64,000 nucleotides of DNA from Paenibacillus sp. H1-7 (GCF_022354825.1 NZ_CP031168.1:6139501-6203500); one strand, 5' to 3'. Shown: positions 1 to 8,315, counted from the first letter of the stretch. Made by a program: numbers and translations. Notes: a model not told the origin generated them from the sequence alone.

Positions 1-1446
1 GCGGTACGCTCTCCAATGAGCGGTCAAATCCGCACTCGTGTAATTCGCACCGTTCGGGCCGGCATCGAAATCTCCGCCGTCAATGTTGATAGCTGCGGTG
101 GTTAAGTTTTCGAAGTAGTTGTTGTAAATTTTGTGATCGTTGCCGTAAATGCGGAAGCCGCCGATGCCGGAAGTCGTACCGTCGCCAAAGAAGAAGTTAC
201 CGTAGAAGTTGTCATTGTGCCCGTGTCTTGCCGTTACGGTCGCTTTGTTGTTCCGGAACGTATTGTAGCGGACGTCGTTGCTCTTGCTCTTCACCGAAAT
301 AACCTCGGGATCGCTGTGCAGATTGACGAACAGATTGTACTGGATCACATTGAAGCCGTCGGACATGGACAAGCCGGATAAGCCGACCCGGATCGTCTCT
401 CCGCCATTGGACGTTTGTGCTGCGGCGTCATGGAAGTAGTTATATTCGATCGTGTTATACTGCGCGACCTGACCTCCCGATCCGTCGATCGAAATCATTT
501 GCCCCAGATCGGTTCTCGGACCGAATTCATTACGGTCTATTTGGTTGTAGTTGCTTCCCGAGCCATTGAGCACGATCCATTTTGTTGCGGCCGTATTCGT
601 TGCAAGCACCAGCTTGTTTCGGGTAATGCGGACATGATCTGTGGATGCAAGAGAAATAGCCGTTCCGCTGTTCGTAAATTTCATGCCCTGGATCGTAATG
701 TAAGAGGAATCGCTCAGTTTAAAGCCGCCGGTGCCTGCGATCGTAGCCGAGCCCTGATTTGCCGCTTTGATCACGATGGGACTGGCTGCCGTGCCGTTTT
801 TGGACGTAATATTGAACGGCCCGTTATAAGTCCCGTTGGCAAGCACGATCGTCGTGCCCGGAGTGGCTGCATTTATCGCGGAGGTCAAGGCGGATGCGGT
901 AGACACATTGACGATCGTCCCTCCGCTGCCTCCAGAGGAAGCATCCCCGAAGATTTCCACCTCGGTATAGCTGTTCCAGGCGTTGAGAGAATTGCCATGG
1001 CCTACAATACGGACATAGCGTGCAGGATCCACATCAGGGAAATCAAACGTCTGCAGTCCGTCAACCAAAGCGCTTGTTACATTGGATTGCACCGTTGAGA
1101 AATTGGTATTGTCTACGGAGGTTTGAATATCGAAGGAGGATGTTCTTGCGGTGCTGTTCAAAAATGCTATTTTGATGAAGGAAACCTTTTTGTTCGAGCC
1201 CAGATCATACTTGATCCATTGGCCGTCTCCGCTGGCGGACCAACGGGTGTTCAAATCGCCGTCCACCGTGTTGCCCGGCACGTTCCCGTCGTCGGCGCTG
1301 GCGCTTACGGCCGAGGACGTCAGATTGAACTTCGCGTCTGCCGCGAATCCAACCCCGGGCAGCAGGGTTGCCAGCATGCAAATAACCATCGCAATACCCA
1401 TCATTTTGTTGCGGATCAACATCATTCGCCACCATCCTTTATTCAT
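1..1446 (-). CDS. Secreted CBM32 + PL6-type polysaccharide lyase (3' truncated by window edge)
   Basis: The open frame runs off the low edge without a stop, so the C-terminus is missing (482 codons present). A signal peptide ends near a VGFA-ADA cleavage site. Residues about 35-165 form an F5/8 type C (CBM32) carbohydrate-binding domain (WSASGDGQWIKYDLG, ARYVRIVGHG). From about residue 175 there is a right-handed beta-helix of the chondroitinase B / alginate lyase family (PL6; GTYNGPFNI, then many N-x-F/N-x-I turns). The PL6 catalytic pair is recognisable: Lys in VISVKSKSND near residue 387 and Arg in TARHGHND near residue 406. It probably cleaves an acidic polysaccharide outside the cell; alginate or chondroitin-like substrates cannot be told apart here. 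The ATG at 1446 follows a GGGAAGG ribosome site and an in-frame TGA; the ATG at 1425 is an alternative. Confidence 0.85.
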   Translation of the reverse strand, partial: MNKGWWRMMLIRNKMMGIAMVICMLATLLPGVGFAADAKFNLTSSAVSASADDGNVPGNTVDGDLNTRWSASGDGQWIKYDLGSNKKVSFIKIAFLNSTARTSSFDIQTSVDNTNFSTVQSNVTSALVDGLQTFDFPDVDPARYVRIVGHGNSLNAWNSYTEVEIFGDASSGGSGGTIVNVSTASALTSAINAATPGTTIVLANGTYNGPFNITSKNGTAASPIVIKAANQGSATIAGTGGFKLSDSSYITIQGMKFTNSGTAISLASTDHVRITRNKLVLATNTAATKWIVLNGSGSNYNQIDRNEFGPRTDLGQMISIDGSGGQVAQYNTIEYNYFHDAAAQTSNGGETIRVGLSGLSMSDGFNVIQYNLFVNLHSDPEVISVKSKSNDVRYNTFRNNKATVTARHGHNDNFYGNFFFGDGTTSGIGGFRIYGNDHKIYNNYFENLTTAAINIDGGDFDAGPNGANYTSADLTAHWRAYR

Positions 1447-1467
1447 TTTTCATACCTTCCCTCAAAA

Positions 1468-1483
1468 TGAAAACGCTTTATCA
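1468..1483. promoter_or_regulatory. cre-like (CcpA) operator candidate upstream of the lyase
   Basis: TGAAAACGCTTTATCA on the plus strand matches 12 of 14 positions of the catabolite-responsive element TGWAANCGNTNWCA; the last two positions differ. It lies 20-40 bases upstream of the lyase start, a position where CcpA would block transcription. Catabolite repression of a secreted polysaccharide lyase is plausible but inferred. Confidence 0.35.
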
Positions 1484-1607
1484 CCTCCTTTCCATCAATG
1501 TATCACACCTCACAATTGGAAGAATATAGCGATTATTCAGGTGTAATAGGCTTAAATTCATATTCTCAACAATGCTTGTCTCCGTTCGGTTCATCCAAAG
1601 GTCAAAA

Positions 1608-1640
1608 ACAAAAAAACCGGAAACGGGACGCTTCCGGCTT
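1608..1640 (-). terminator. Rho-independent terminator of safA
   Basis: On the minus strand a CCGGAA...TTCCGG stem with a short loop is followed by seven Ts, about 30 bases past the safA stop. Confidence 0.75.
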
Positions 1641-1667
1641 AGGTCTACCATAACCAAGGAACTGGGT

Positions 1668-3482
1668 TTAAACGTTAATCCACGGACTTCTTTTCGCTTT
1701 CGGCTTCAACGAGCCGGTGCGTGCGCGGCGCTGACTTTGAATCAACCGGTTGAGGGCTACTTCAGCGGAAGAGCGTTTTTTTTTACTGACTCGTTTTGCG
1801 GGTTTTTCCGTTTTTTGCGAAACGCCGGCCGTCAAATCGCCATTTTCCTGCTGATCCTGCTCCAGATCACGGAACGAGTTCTCTTGCCCTGCATCATGAA
1901 TTCCGGCATAAGGATCGCCATATGGAGACATCGGATGCCCGTACATAGGGTATACCGGACCCGGATAAGCTGCTCCGAACAGCCTTGGATCATAGCCATA
2001 TGGATAACAAGGCTCTTCGCCTGCAGGACCTACGGCAGTTGGATATGGCACGTTCGAGTACGGCATAGACATAGGCATAGACATTGGCATGTAAGGCTGT
2101 TGAGCCGCCTGAGCCATAAACGGGCTTTCCATCTGCTGAGCATACGGAAATGGCTTGCCGTGATCGTGAGCTGGCGATACTTGAGCAGGCGATACATAGC
2201 CGCCGCAGCCGCAGCCTCCAGCGTGATGAATCGGATATGGAGTTACCGGGGCAAAGTTCTGATACGGCATATGAGAAGCCATAGGCATTTGAGCCATATG
2301 CGGCATTTCCGGCTCGTTCTGCGGCCACATGCTCATCGGCTGATGGTCGAAGGACATAACCTCGGCTGCAGGAACCTGGAACTGCTCGAACAGATTGGCC
2401 GATGGCTGCTGGCCAAACGGCATGTTAGGAGAAGCTTCCTGGCCGGCTCCGAATACATTATCGCCGAAAGGCATTGCACTGAAAGGATGCGCTTCGTGCT
2501 CCGCCGAGTATGGCATGAACGGCTGTTGGTTCATATTCGGCATTGTTGGCATTGTTGGCGTTGTTGGCATTGTTGGCATTGTTGGCGTTGTTGGCATTGT
2601 TGGCATTGTTGGCATCATAGGCATTTGCGGCATTTGGGGCATGCTCTGAGCTTCGGAAACAAACGGATGCTCATTCATATTCGGCATAGCCGGCATTTGA
2701 GGAATGCTTTGAATTTCGGGAGTATACGGCTGCTGGTTCATATTCGGCATGGCCGGCATCTGAGGAATGCTCTGAATTTCGGGAGTATACGGCTGCTGGT
2801 TTACATTGGGCATAGCCGGCATCTGAGGGATGCTTTGAATCTCAGGGACGAAAGGCTGCTGATTCACGTTCGGCATAACAGGCATCGGCTGCTGCGGAAT
2901 GCTTTGAATTTCAGGAACGAACGGCTGTTGATTTACGTTCGGCATTACCGGCATCGGCTGTTCTGGGATGCTCTGAATTTCGGGAACGGACGGCTGCTGG
3001 TTTACGTTCGGCATTACCGGCATCTCGACATTAGGCTCAGGCATTTCCGGTACGGGAGCTGGAAGCGGAGTCGGTACCTCTTGGATCGGCGCCGTGCTCT
3101 TTTTGCCATGTTGACCCGGATTCATATGGTGTCCGCCTTGATGATGCGAATGCGATTTTGGAATGTAGACAATATCGCCCGTCATCAGCACGTTCGGATT
3201 TTTCAGCTGCGGGTTGGCTGCGATCAAATCATTTAACGGGATGTTCCATGCTTTGGACAGCTTCCACAGCGTATCACCTTGTACTACGGTATGTTTGTAA
3301 AGATAGTCCGTTGGGGGCTCCACCGGTTTGGGAGCATTCGGGATTTTCACCTTCATGCCCACATCAATAACATTCGGGTCGGCGATTTGCGGGTTCATTT
3401 CGATCAACTTATCCAGATCAACGTGGTATTTTTGCGCGATTTGGTAGAGCGACTCGCCTTTCTTGACCATATGGATTTTCAC
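1668..3482 (-). CDS. safA: SafA-like spore coat morphogenetic protein with two LysM domains and long MPN/Q repeats
   Basis: Two N-terminal LysM domains (about residues 1-47 and 60-107, each ending in VKIP/VYIPK) bind peptidoglycan. The rest is Pro/Met/Gln/Asn-rich low complexity. About residues 155-300 hold six tandem copies of a 20-22 residue unit (MPxMPNxNQQPxxPEIQSIP), then a run of TMP triplets, then one more unit. In B. subtilis SafA organises the inner coat and is recruited by SpoVID, whose homologue is at 34826-35929. The GTG at 3482 is preferred: GAGGAGG lies 8 bases upstream and the LysM domain begins directly; the frame is open to 3587 but the extra residues look unlike family members. 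At 604 residues it is much longer than B. subtilis SafA (387), because of the repeats. The assignment rests on domain layout and position beside pheA. Confidence 0.8.
   Translation of the reverse strand: MKIHMVKKGESLYQIAQKYHVDLDKLIEMNPQIADPNVIDVGMKVKIPNAPKPVEPPTDYLYKHTVVQGDTLWKLSKAWNIPLNDLIAANPQLKNPNVLMTGDIVYIPKSHSHHQGGHHMNPGQHGKKSTAPIQEVPTPLPAPVPEMPEPNVEMPVMPNVNQQPSVPEIQSIPEQPMPVMPNVNQQPFVPEIQSIPQQPMPVMPNVNQQPFVPEIQSIPQMPAMPNVNQQPYTPEIQSIPQMPAMPNMNQQPYTPEIQSIPQMPAMPNMNEHPFVSEAQSMPQMPQMPMMPTMPTMPTTPTMPTMPTTPTMPTMPNMNQQPFMPYSAEHEAHPFSAMPFGDNVFGAGQEASPNMPFGQQPSANLFEQFQVPAAEVMSFDHQPMSMWPQNEPEMPHMAQMPMASHMPYQNFAPVTPYPIHHAGGCGCGGYVSPAQVSPAHDHGKPFPYAQQMESPFMAQAAQQPYMPMSMPMSMPYSNVPYPTAVGPAGEEPCYPYGYDPRLFGAAYPGPVYPMYGHPMSPYGDPYAGIHDAGQENSFRDLEQDQQENGDLTAGVSQKTEKPAKRVSKKKRSSAEVALNRLIQSQRRARTGSLKPKAKRSPWINV
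2539..2610 (-). repeat. 9-bp tandem repeat inside safA (TMP triplets)
   Basis: Eight 9-base units (GGCATTGTT or GGCGTTGTT on the plus strand) follow each other perfectly, with a 27-base higher-order period (two CAT units, then one CGT unit). In the SafA frame they encode TMP/TTP triplets. Such arrays change length by slippage in steps of 3 residues, so this is a likely polymorphic site. Confidence 0.9.
2640..3035 (-). repeat. 60-66 bp tandem repeats inside safA
   Basis: Six imperfect copies of a 60-66 base unit encode MPxMPNxNQQPxxPEIQSIP with optional QQP spacers. Copies differ mainly at third codon positions and in the hydrophobic residue after QQP (S, F, Y), which suggests duplication followed by divergence under protein-level constraint. 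Confidence 0.85.
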
Positions 3483-3540
3483 TGCATAAACCTCCTCAGC
3501 ATTTTCTTTGAACCGCCCTCCTTTCTGCAACCGGTAAAGG

Positions 3541-3678
3541 TCACATGGAGAAGACCGCTCGCTTTCGCATAGCACGATACTGCCCAAGAAGCTCTAAATC
3601 CGCTGCTGACGGGTGCTGCTTCAACGCCACACGTGCCAAAACAAAATGACAATACAGTTTATGCAGGATAGTGGGCAT
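3541..3678 (-). CDS. Small ORF upstream of safA, doubtful
   Basis: A 45-codon frame beginning MPTILHKLYCHFVLAR lies between the pheA terminator and safA, in safA orientation. It has a plausible helical composition and no obvious homology. No good ribosome binding site precedes its ATG, and the frame could be chance. It stops 58 bases before the safA start. I do not recognise it. Confidence 0.2.
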   Translation of the reverse strand: MPTILHKLYCHFVLARVALKQHPSAADLELLGQYRAMRKRAVFSM

Positions 3679-3723
3679 TTGACCATGAACCCGGGAAAAA
3701 AACATAACAGAACCCGGCAAAAG

Positions 3724-3776
3724 CAAAAAAGCAGGAAATCACCGGGCCGTTCTTGGAGACGGCGGTTCTTCCTGCT
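3724..3776 (-). terminator. Terminator after pheA
   Basis: On the minus strand an AGCAGGAA...TTCCTGCT outer stem encloses an inner GCCGT...ACGGC hairpin and is followed by six Ts. It closes the pheB-hom-thrB-pheA transcript. Confidence 0.75.
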
Positions 3777-3801
3777 CATAAATATGCATCTGCGATGCAA
3801 G

Positions 3802-4689
3802 TTATTCGAATGTACCCGATTTCACTGGTTCGTAAGCGTACGTCGGGTAGCTGCCCATGATTCTCACCTGGCATCCGATCGCTTCAATCTCTTGAAGGGC
3901 GGCGGGCAGCAGAACGGAATCCATGGAAGCTTCAATATCGATATAAAAGAAATAAGTACCGAGCTTCTTCTTCGTTGGCCTCGACTCGATCTTGGACAAG
4001 TTGATGCGCCTCCAGGCGAACGCGGACAACAGCTGATGCAATCCGCCCGGATAATCGTCGGGCAGCGTCACGGTTATCGTCGTCTTGGTCATAGCGGCAT
4101 CGTGGCCGCTCAGCCGGATCGGTTCCGGACCGACGAGAACGAAGCGGGTATAGTTGTTATGGTGGTCCTGAACGCCTTGCGCCCAGGTGTTCAGGCCATA
4201 CAGAGCGCCTGCGCCCGCTGGAGATAGAGCGGCAACCTCAGGGCTTCCCAGCTCTTTCACCATCCGGGCGGCCTCGCCGTTGCTGCCTACCTGCTCCAGC
4301 TCGACATGCGGCAAATATTTACGAAGAAACTGACGGCATTGCGTCAACGTAACGCCGTGGGAGACGATCTTCTTGAGCCTGCTGCAGCCGGCTTCAAGAG
4401 ACGGCCCCAAGCTTTCCGTACTAAGCAAATTGATCGAGATCGGATACACCCATTCGGCCTGCATAGGCAGGTCCACTTCATGGACCAGCCAGTCCAGATG
4501 GAGGCTTACGGAGCCGTCGAACGTATTCTCGATTGGAATGACACTATAATCGGTTTGGCCGTTGACTGTAGACATGAACACGTCGTCAATCAGCTTGCAG
4601 TTCACGTATTCAAAGGCGCTCTCGCCCAAATAGTGAATCGCCGATTCCGAGGTGAACGTGCCCGGACCTAATAGCGCAATACGCTTCAT
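3802..4689 (-). CDS. pheA: Prephenate dehydratase
   Basis: Converts prephenate to phenylpyruvate, the committed step to phenylalanine. Residues about 1-180 form the catalytic domain (LLGPGTFTSESA at the N-terminus; NNYTRFVLVG carries the conserved TRF motif). Residues about 200-275 form a regulatory ACT domain with the ESRP phenylalanine-binding motif. The ATG at 4689 overlaps the thrB stop by 4 bases (ATGA), with AAAGGAG ten bases upstream inside thrB, so translation is probably coupled. 295 residues is normal for a monofunctional Gram-positive enzyme. It is last in an amino-acid operon, and feedback control by phenylalanine through the ACT domain is expected. Confidence 0.95.
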   Translation of the reverse strand: MKRIALLGPGTFTSESAIHYLGESAFEYVNCKLIDDVFMSTVNGQTDYSVIPIENTFDGSVSLHLDWLVHEVDLPMQAEWVYPISINLLSTESLGPSLEAGCSRLKKIVSHGVTLTQCRQFLRKYLPHVELEQVGSNGEAARMVKELGSPEVAALSPAGAGALYGLNTWAQGVQDHHNNYTRFVLVGPEPIRLSGHDAAMTKTTITVTLPDDYPGGLHQLLSAFAWRRINLSKIESRPTKKKLGTYFFYIDIEASMDSVLLPAALQEIEAIGCQVRIMGSYPTYAYEPVKSGTFE

Positions 4690-5660
4690 GCGCGGACATC
4701 TCCTTTGATGTTTTCGAATAATGTACACTGTTCATCAAAGTGTGTCAACACCTGTACGCCGCCGCGATCCGGCTTAAGCCACATGAGCGTGGCTTCGATC
4801 TGCTCGTCCTTCAGCGTGCCGAGCAGAAACTGCTCCAGCTCCGCCTTGCGGGAGCTGTTCTTGTCCACGAGCGCGAGCATCGTCGGCCCCGCGCCGCTCA
4901 ATGCCACGCCGAGGGCGCCGTGATCCGTCGCCTCGGCCAAAATCTTGGCCAGGCCCGGCACGAGCGCGGCCCGGTAAGGCTGATGCAGCGCGTCCTTCAT
5001 CGCGCTGGCAATCATGTCGAGCCGCCCCGTGCAGAAGGCGGCTACGAGCACGGACGAATGCCCGACGTTGAACACGGCATTCGACAGGCTCTGCTCGCGC
5101 GGCAGCACATGCCGCGCTTTCTCCGTCGACAGCTGGAAGTGGGGGATCGCCACCAGCACTTCCAGCCTGTCGTCAGGCTCGACGCGGATATACTCCGCGC
5201 GCTGGCCGTCCCAGAAGGCGACGACGAGGCCGCCGAACAACGCCGCCCCGACATTGTCGGGGTGGTGCTCCAGCGCCGTCGCCATCTGGAAGAGCGCATC
5301 ATCGGACAGCGGGCAGCCGATGAGTGCATTCGCGGCCGCCAGGGCGCCCACGATGGCCGACGCGCTGCTGCCGAGCCCGCGCGTGAGCGGAATGTCGCTG
5401 TACATGGAAATTTCCAGTTCCGGGTGATGAACCCCGGCTTTCTCGAACACCATCTGCGCGACTTTATAGATCAGGTTCGACTTGTCCGTTGGAATGCCGT
5501 TCATTTGATCCCCGATCAAATGAATCCGCGTTTCTTCCGCCAAGCTCATTTCAATCCAAGCATAGAGGTCAAGCGCCATCCCCAGCGTATCGAAGCCGGG
5601 GCCCAGGTTGGCCGTGCTGGCCGGTACCTTGACGCGTACTTTGTTATTGCTGCTATTCAT
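4686..5660 (-). CDS. thrB: Homoserine kinase
   Basis: GHMP-family kinase that phosphorylates L-homoserine for threonine synthesis. Visible motifs are the N-terminal substrate segment (VPASTANLGPGFDTLG), the GHMP ATP-binding loop (PLTRGLGSSASA, about residues 90-102) and the C-terminal GVALSGAGPT motif. 324 residues is slightly longer than usual (about 305) because of the C-terminal tail. It lies downstream of hom and overlaps pheA by 4 bases. The middle of the gene (about 4850-5400) is clearly more GC-rich than its neighbours. Threonine synthase, which normally sits between hom and thrB in Bacilli, is absent from the window. Confidence 0.95.
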   Translation of the reverse strand: MNSSNNKVRVKVPASTANLGPGFDTLGMALDLYAWIEMSLAEETRIHLIGDQMNGIPTDKSNLIYKVAQMVFEKAGVHHPELEISMYSDIPLTRGLGSSASAIVGALAAANALIGCPLSDDALFQMATALEHHPDNVGAALFGGLVVAFWDGQRAEYIRVEPDDRLEVLVAIPHFQLSTEKARHVLPREQSLSNAVFNVGHSSVLVAAFCTGRLDMIASAMKDALHQPYRAALVPGLAKILAEATDHGALGVALSGAGPTMLALVDKNSSRKAELEQFLLGTLKDEQIEATLMWLKPDRGGVQVLTHFDEQCTLFENIKGDVRA

Positions 5661-5751
5661 ACATCGTCCCTTACCCTTCGAGCTTTATCAATCGATCCGG
5701 TATTGCTGTGCAGCTGCCGCTGTCGTACCGGCTGCATATGGAGCCGGCGCG

Positions 5752-7038
5752 TTAGCCTTCGACACGGTACACGCTCTTGATCGCATGCACGACATCCATC
5801 GATTCAAACTGCTTAAGCACTTTATTCATAGCGGCCTTATTGGCATCATGTGTGATAATGATAATTTCCGCCTTCGGATTCGCCTGGTTCGGATGCTGAA
5901 GAACGGACTCCAGGCTCACCTCATGCTCGGCGAACACTTGCGTAATTTGCGCCAGCACGCCCGCTTTATCTTCTACATGAAGCAAGATAAAGTTTTTGGA
6001 GGCGATTTGCTCATCGGTCTTCAGCTTCTTCTCTTTATATGGAGTAAAGCCGCGCTGGCCGTTGATGCCGAGCTTCAGGTTACGCACGACGGCAACGAGA
6101 TCCGCTACGATCGATGTGGCCGTCGGCATTTCTCCCGCTCCCGGTCCGTAGAACATCGTTTCCCCTACCGCTTCCCCGTAGACGTAAACTGCGTTGAACA
6201 CGCCGTTGACCGATGCGAGCGGATGGGAATGCTTCACCATCGTAGGCTGGACGCTGATGCTGATATGATCGTCCTGGCGCTCTGCAATACCGAGCAGCTT
6301 CACTTCGTAGCCGAGACGCTTGCCGTAGGCGATATCTTCCTTGGATACTTGGCTGATGCCGCGCACTTCCACATCGCTCAGAGCGACATTCGCATGGAAG
6401 CCGAGCGTTCCGAGAATCGTCATTTTGCGGGCGGCATCGAAGCCTTCCACGTCGGATGTCGGATCCGCTTCAGCATAGCCGAGCTGTTGGGCTTCCTTAA
6501 GCACGTCCGCATACGCGGCGCCTTCCTGGCTCATTTTCGTCAATATATAGTTGGTCGTCCCGTTGACGATCCCCATAATTTTCGTAATGCGGTCCGAAGA
6601 GAAGCCTTCGATCAAAGTGCGGATGATCGGAATGCCGCCCGCCACGCTCGCCTCGTAGAATACGTCGCAGCCCTTCTCGGACGCTTTGGCCATAATCTCC
6701 TGACCGTGCAGCGCCATCAAATCTTTGTTCGCCGTGACGATATGCTTGCCTTTCTCCAAAGCTTCCAATATATATTGCTTCGCCAGATCGATCCCGCCCA
6801 TCACTTCGACGACGATATTGATTTCCGGATCATCTAGAACATCCCAAGGATTTTCCGTCAGCTTATCCGGATGAATGGCAATGCTGCGGGGCTTGTTTTT
6901 ATCCTGCACCACAATCTTGGCAATCTCAATAGTCGCGCCCGTCTGACTTGACAAGTCCTGCTGATGCCCTTCCACGATGCGGACCACACCTGTACCCACC
7001 GTTCCTAATCCAAGTAAACCTACCTTGATTGATTTCAT
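5752..7038 (-). CDS. hom: Homoserine dehydrogenase
   Basis: NAD(P)-dependent reduction of aspartate semialdehyde to homoserine, the branch point to threonine and methionine. The Rossmann motif GLLGLGTVGTGVV is at the N-terminus; the catalytic domain holds GIVNGTTNYILT and EGFDAARKMTILG; residues from about 355 form an ACT domain (LHVEDKAGVLAQITQVF). 428 residues is typical for Gram-positive Hom. The ATG at 7038 has AAAGGAGG about 9 bases upstream; a TTG six bases earlier is too close to that site. It is the second gene of the pheB-hom-thrB-pheA transcript. Confidence 0.95.
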   Translation of the reverse strand: MKSIKVGLLGLGTVGTGVVRIVEGHQQDLSSQTGATIEIAKIVVQDKNKPRSIAIHPDKLTENPWDVLDDPEINIVVEVMGGIDLAKQYILEALEKGKHIVTANKDLMALHGQEIMAKASEKGCDVFYEASVAGGIPIIRTLIEGFSSDRITKIMGIVNGTTNYILTKMSQEGAAYADVLKEAQQLGYAEADPTSDVEGFDAARKMTILGTLGFHANVALSDVEVRGISQVSKEDIAYGKRLGYEVKLLGIAERQDDHISISVQPTMVKHSHPLASVNGVFNAVYVYGEAVGETMFYGPGAGEMPTATSIVADLVAVVRNLKLGINGQRGFTPYKEKKLKTDEQIASKNFILLHVEDKAGVLAQITQVFAEHEVSLESVLQHPNQANPKAEIIIITHDANKAAMNKVLKQFESMDVVHAIKSVYRVEG

Positions 7039-7113
7039 ACTCAAGCTCCTCCTTTATCTGATCGCACTCAATGTGCATGAACATGTGCAAAATGGAATAA
7101 ACTGCTGTTAAGA

Positions 7114-7587
7114 CTACCCTTGTCCTACCAGAACGGCTCTGCTGACCCCATCCTGATTCCTCAATCGCTCCAGCATCGTTACGACCGTCTCGATCATCAA
7201 CGACGTCTCGACGGAAATGACGACATTCGCGACTCCCTGCAGCGGAATGGTCTGGTGAATGGTCAGTACGTTCCCTTCCAGCCCGGCTATCATAGCAAGC
7301 ACGCGGGATAATATACCCGAACGGTGCTCCAGATCCATCGAGATCGTCACGATCCTCTCCCGCTCCAGCTTGCTGAGTGGAAAGATGCCGTCCTTATACT
7401 TGTAAAAAGCGCTGCGGCTAAGCTCCACCTGCTCGACCGCTTCGTGAATCGTCTTCACTTCTCCCCGGGCAAGCAGCTCCTTGGCATGCACGGTCTTGAC
7501 CAGCGCTTCGGGCAAAATATCTTCCCTCACCAGATAATACCGTTCGCTGCCGTCCGGCCGGGTATCAGCCTCTTTTTTATCCAGCAC
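7114..7587 (-). CDS. pheB: ACT domain protein PheB
   Basis: 157-residue protein matching B. subtilis PheB (UPF0735). It has a helix-turn-helix-like N-terminal half (YYLVREDILPEALVKT, ELSRSAFYKYKD) and a C-terminal ACT domain (about residues 75-150; LEHRSGILSRVLAMIAG). A role in sensing or regulating aromatic or branched amino-acid synthesis is assumed from the ACT fold and operon position; the biochemical function is not established. The GTG at 7587 with GGAGAGG nine bases upstream gives the family N-terminus; the open frame to 7704 adds residues not seen in the family and would overlap the promoter. Confidence 0.85.
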   Translation of the reverse strand: MLDKKEADTRPDGSERYYLVREDILPEALVKTVHAKELLARGEVKTIHEAVEQVELSRSAFYKYKDGIFPLSKLERERIVTISMDLEHRSGILSRVLAMIAGLEGNVLTIHQTIPLQGVANVVISVETSLMIETVVTMLERLRNQDGVSRAVLVGQG

Positions 7588-7632
7588 GATAACAGTCCTC
7601 TCCAAAAAGACGATTGTTTCTTCATAGTGGAC

Positions 7633-7661
7633 ATTATATCGAAAATGGCCGCATACGGCAA
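7633..7661 (-). promoter_or_regulatory. SigA promoter of the pheB-hom-thrB-pheA operon
   Basis: On the minus strand TTGCCG and a perfect TATAAT are separated by 17 bases, placing the transcript start near 7626, about 40 bases before the pheB GTG. Confidence 0.65.
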
Positions 7662-7753
7662 TAGGCTTTTTCAAAGCTTTTATGAAGGGATGTCCCGTTT
7701 TCATAAAGTCTCCACATCTGTTCGCCGTCGGCCGTCCCGTTTCATGATATGGT

Positions 7754-7780
7754 TTGAGAGGGAAGTCCTGTATTTATAAT
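7754..7780 (+). promoter_or_regulatory. Probable promoter of the NUDIX gene
   Basis: TTGAGA and TATAAT on the plus strand are 15 bases apart, slightly short, just upstream of an AAAGGAGA ribosome site. Confidence 0.4.
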
Positions 7781-7805
7781 GCCCTGCAAAAGGAGAGATT
7801 TGCAT

Positions 7806-8309
7806 TTGATCCGCACGCGACTTATGGCTACCGCCATGTTATTCAACGAGAATGACCTGTTGATGATGAAACGATCCCCTACGCGAACGCTGAATCCGGG
7901 GATGTGGGCCGCTGTCGGCGGACATCTGGAGCCTGAGGAACTAAACGACCCGCAGCAGGCTTGTCTGAGGGAGGTTTTCGAGGAGACCGGCCTTCGGGAA
8001 ACGGACATCACCGATTTGCGCCTGCAATACATTCTCATCAGGCAGAACCAATTGGAGATTCGCCAGCAGTACATTTATACGGCCCATACTTTACGCAGAG
8101 ACGTTCTGCAAACCGAAGAAGGCACATTGCACTGGATCCCCCGGGAGCAAGTGCTGCAGCGCGATATTCCGTTCATTTATCATAAGCTTCTGGAGCACTA
8201 TTTTGCGAGCGGTCCGGCCGATCATATATGGGTGGGAATAGCCGGCTCCAAAGAGCGTAACATACCAACGGTTCATTGGACCATCATGGTGGATCCGATG
8301 AAGTTGTAA
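7806..8309 (+). CDS. NUDIX hydrolase
   Basis: Contains a NUDIX box (GHLEPEELNDPQQACLREVF then EETGL, about residues 34-58), which binds Mg2+ and cleaves nucleoside diphosphate-linked substrates. An MTH1/house-cleaning type enzyme is likely but the substrate cannot be read from sequence. One of the few plus-strand genes, divergent from pheB. The TTG at 7806 is about 10 bases after AAAGGAG; the frame also has an ATG at 7779 that lies upstream of that ribosome site and is unlikely to be used. The C-terminal 30 residues after the fold (HIWVGIAGSKERNIPTVHW) are not part of the domain. Confidence 0.85.
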   Translation: MIRTRLMATAMLFNENDLLMMKRSPTRTLNPGMWAAVGGHLEPEELNDPQQACLREVFEETGLRETDITDLRLQYILIRQNQLEIRQQYIYTAHTLRRDVLQTEEGTLHWIPREQVLQRDIPFIYHKLLEHYFASGPADHIWVGIAGSKERNIPTVHWTIMVDPMKL

Positions 8310-8315
8310 CCCAAA

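Noticed and set aside
133..1546. Several plus-strand open frames (82-227 codons) in the first 1.5 kb
   Set aside because: They are antisense shadows of the minus-strand CBM32-PL6 lyase, which has a signal peptide and full domain structure; none has a ribosome site or recognisable domain.
1572..3236. 554-codon plus-strand frame rich in His, Arg and Cys-Trp repeats
   Set aside because: It is the antisense of the safA tandem repeats; the periodic HCWRCW and RLLVHIRHSRHLR patterns mirror the repeat units and there is no promoter or ribosome site.
4740..5780. 346-codon plus-strand frame opposite thrB
   Set aside because: Arises from the high GC content of thrB; composition is typical of an antisense frame and thrB is unambiguous.
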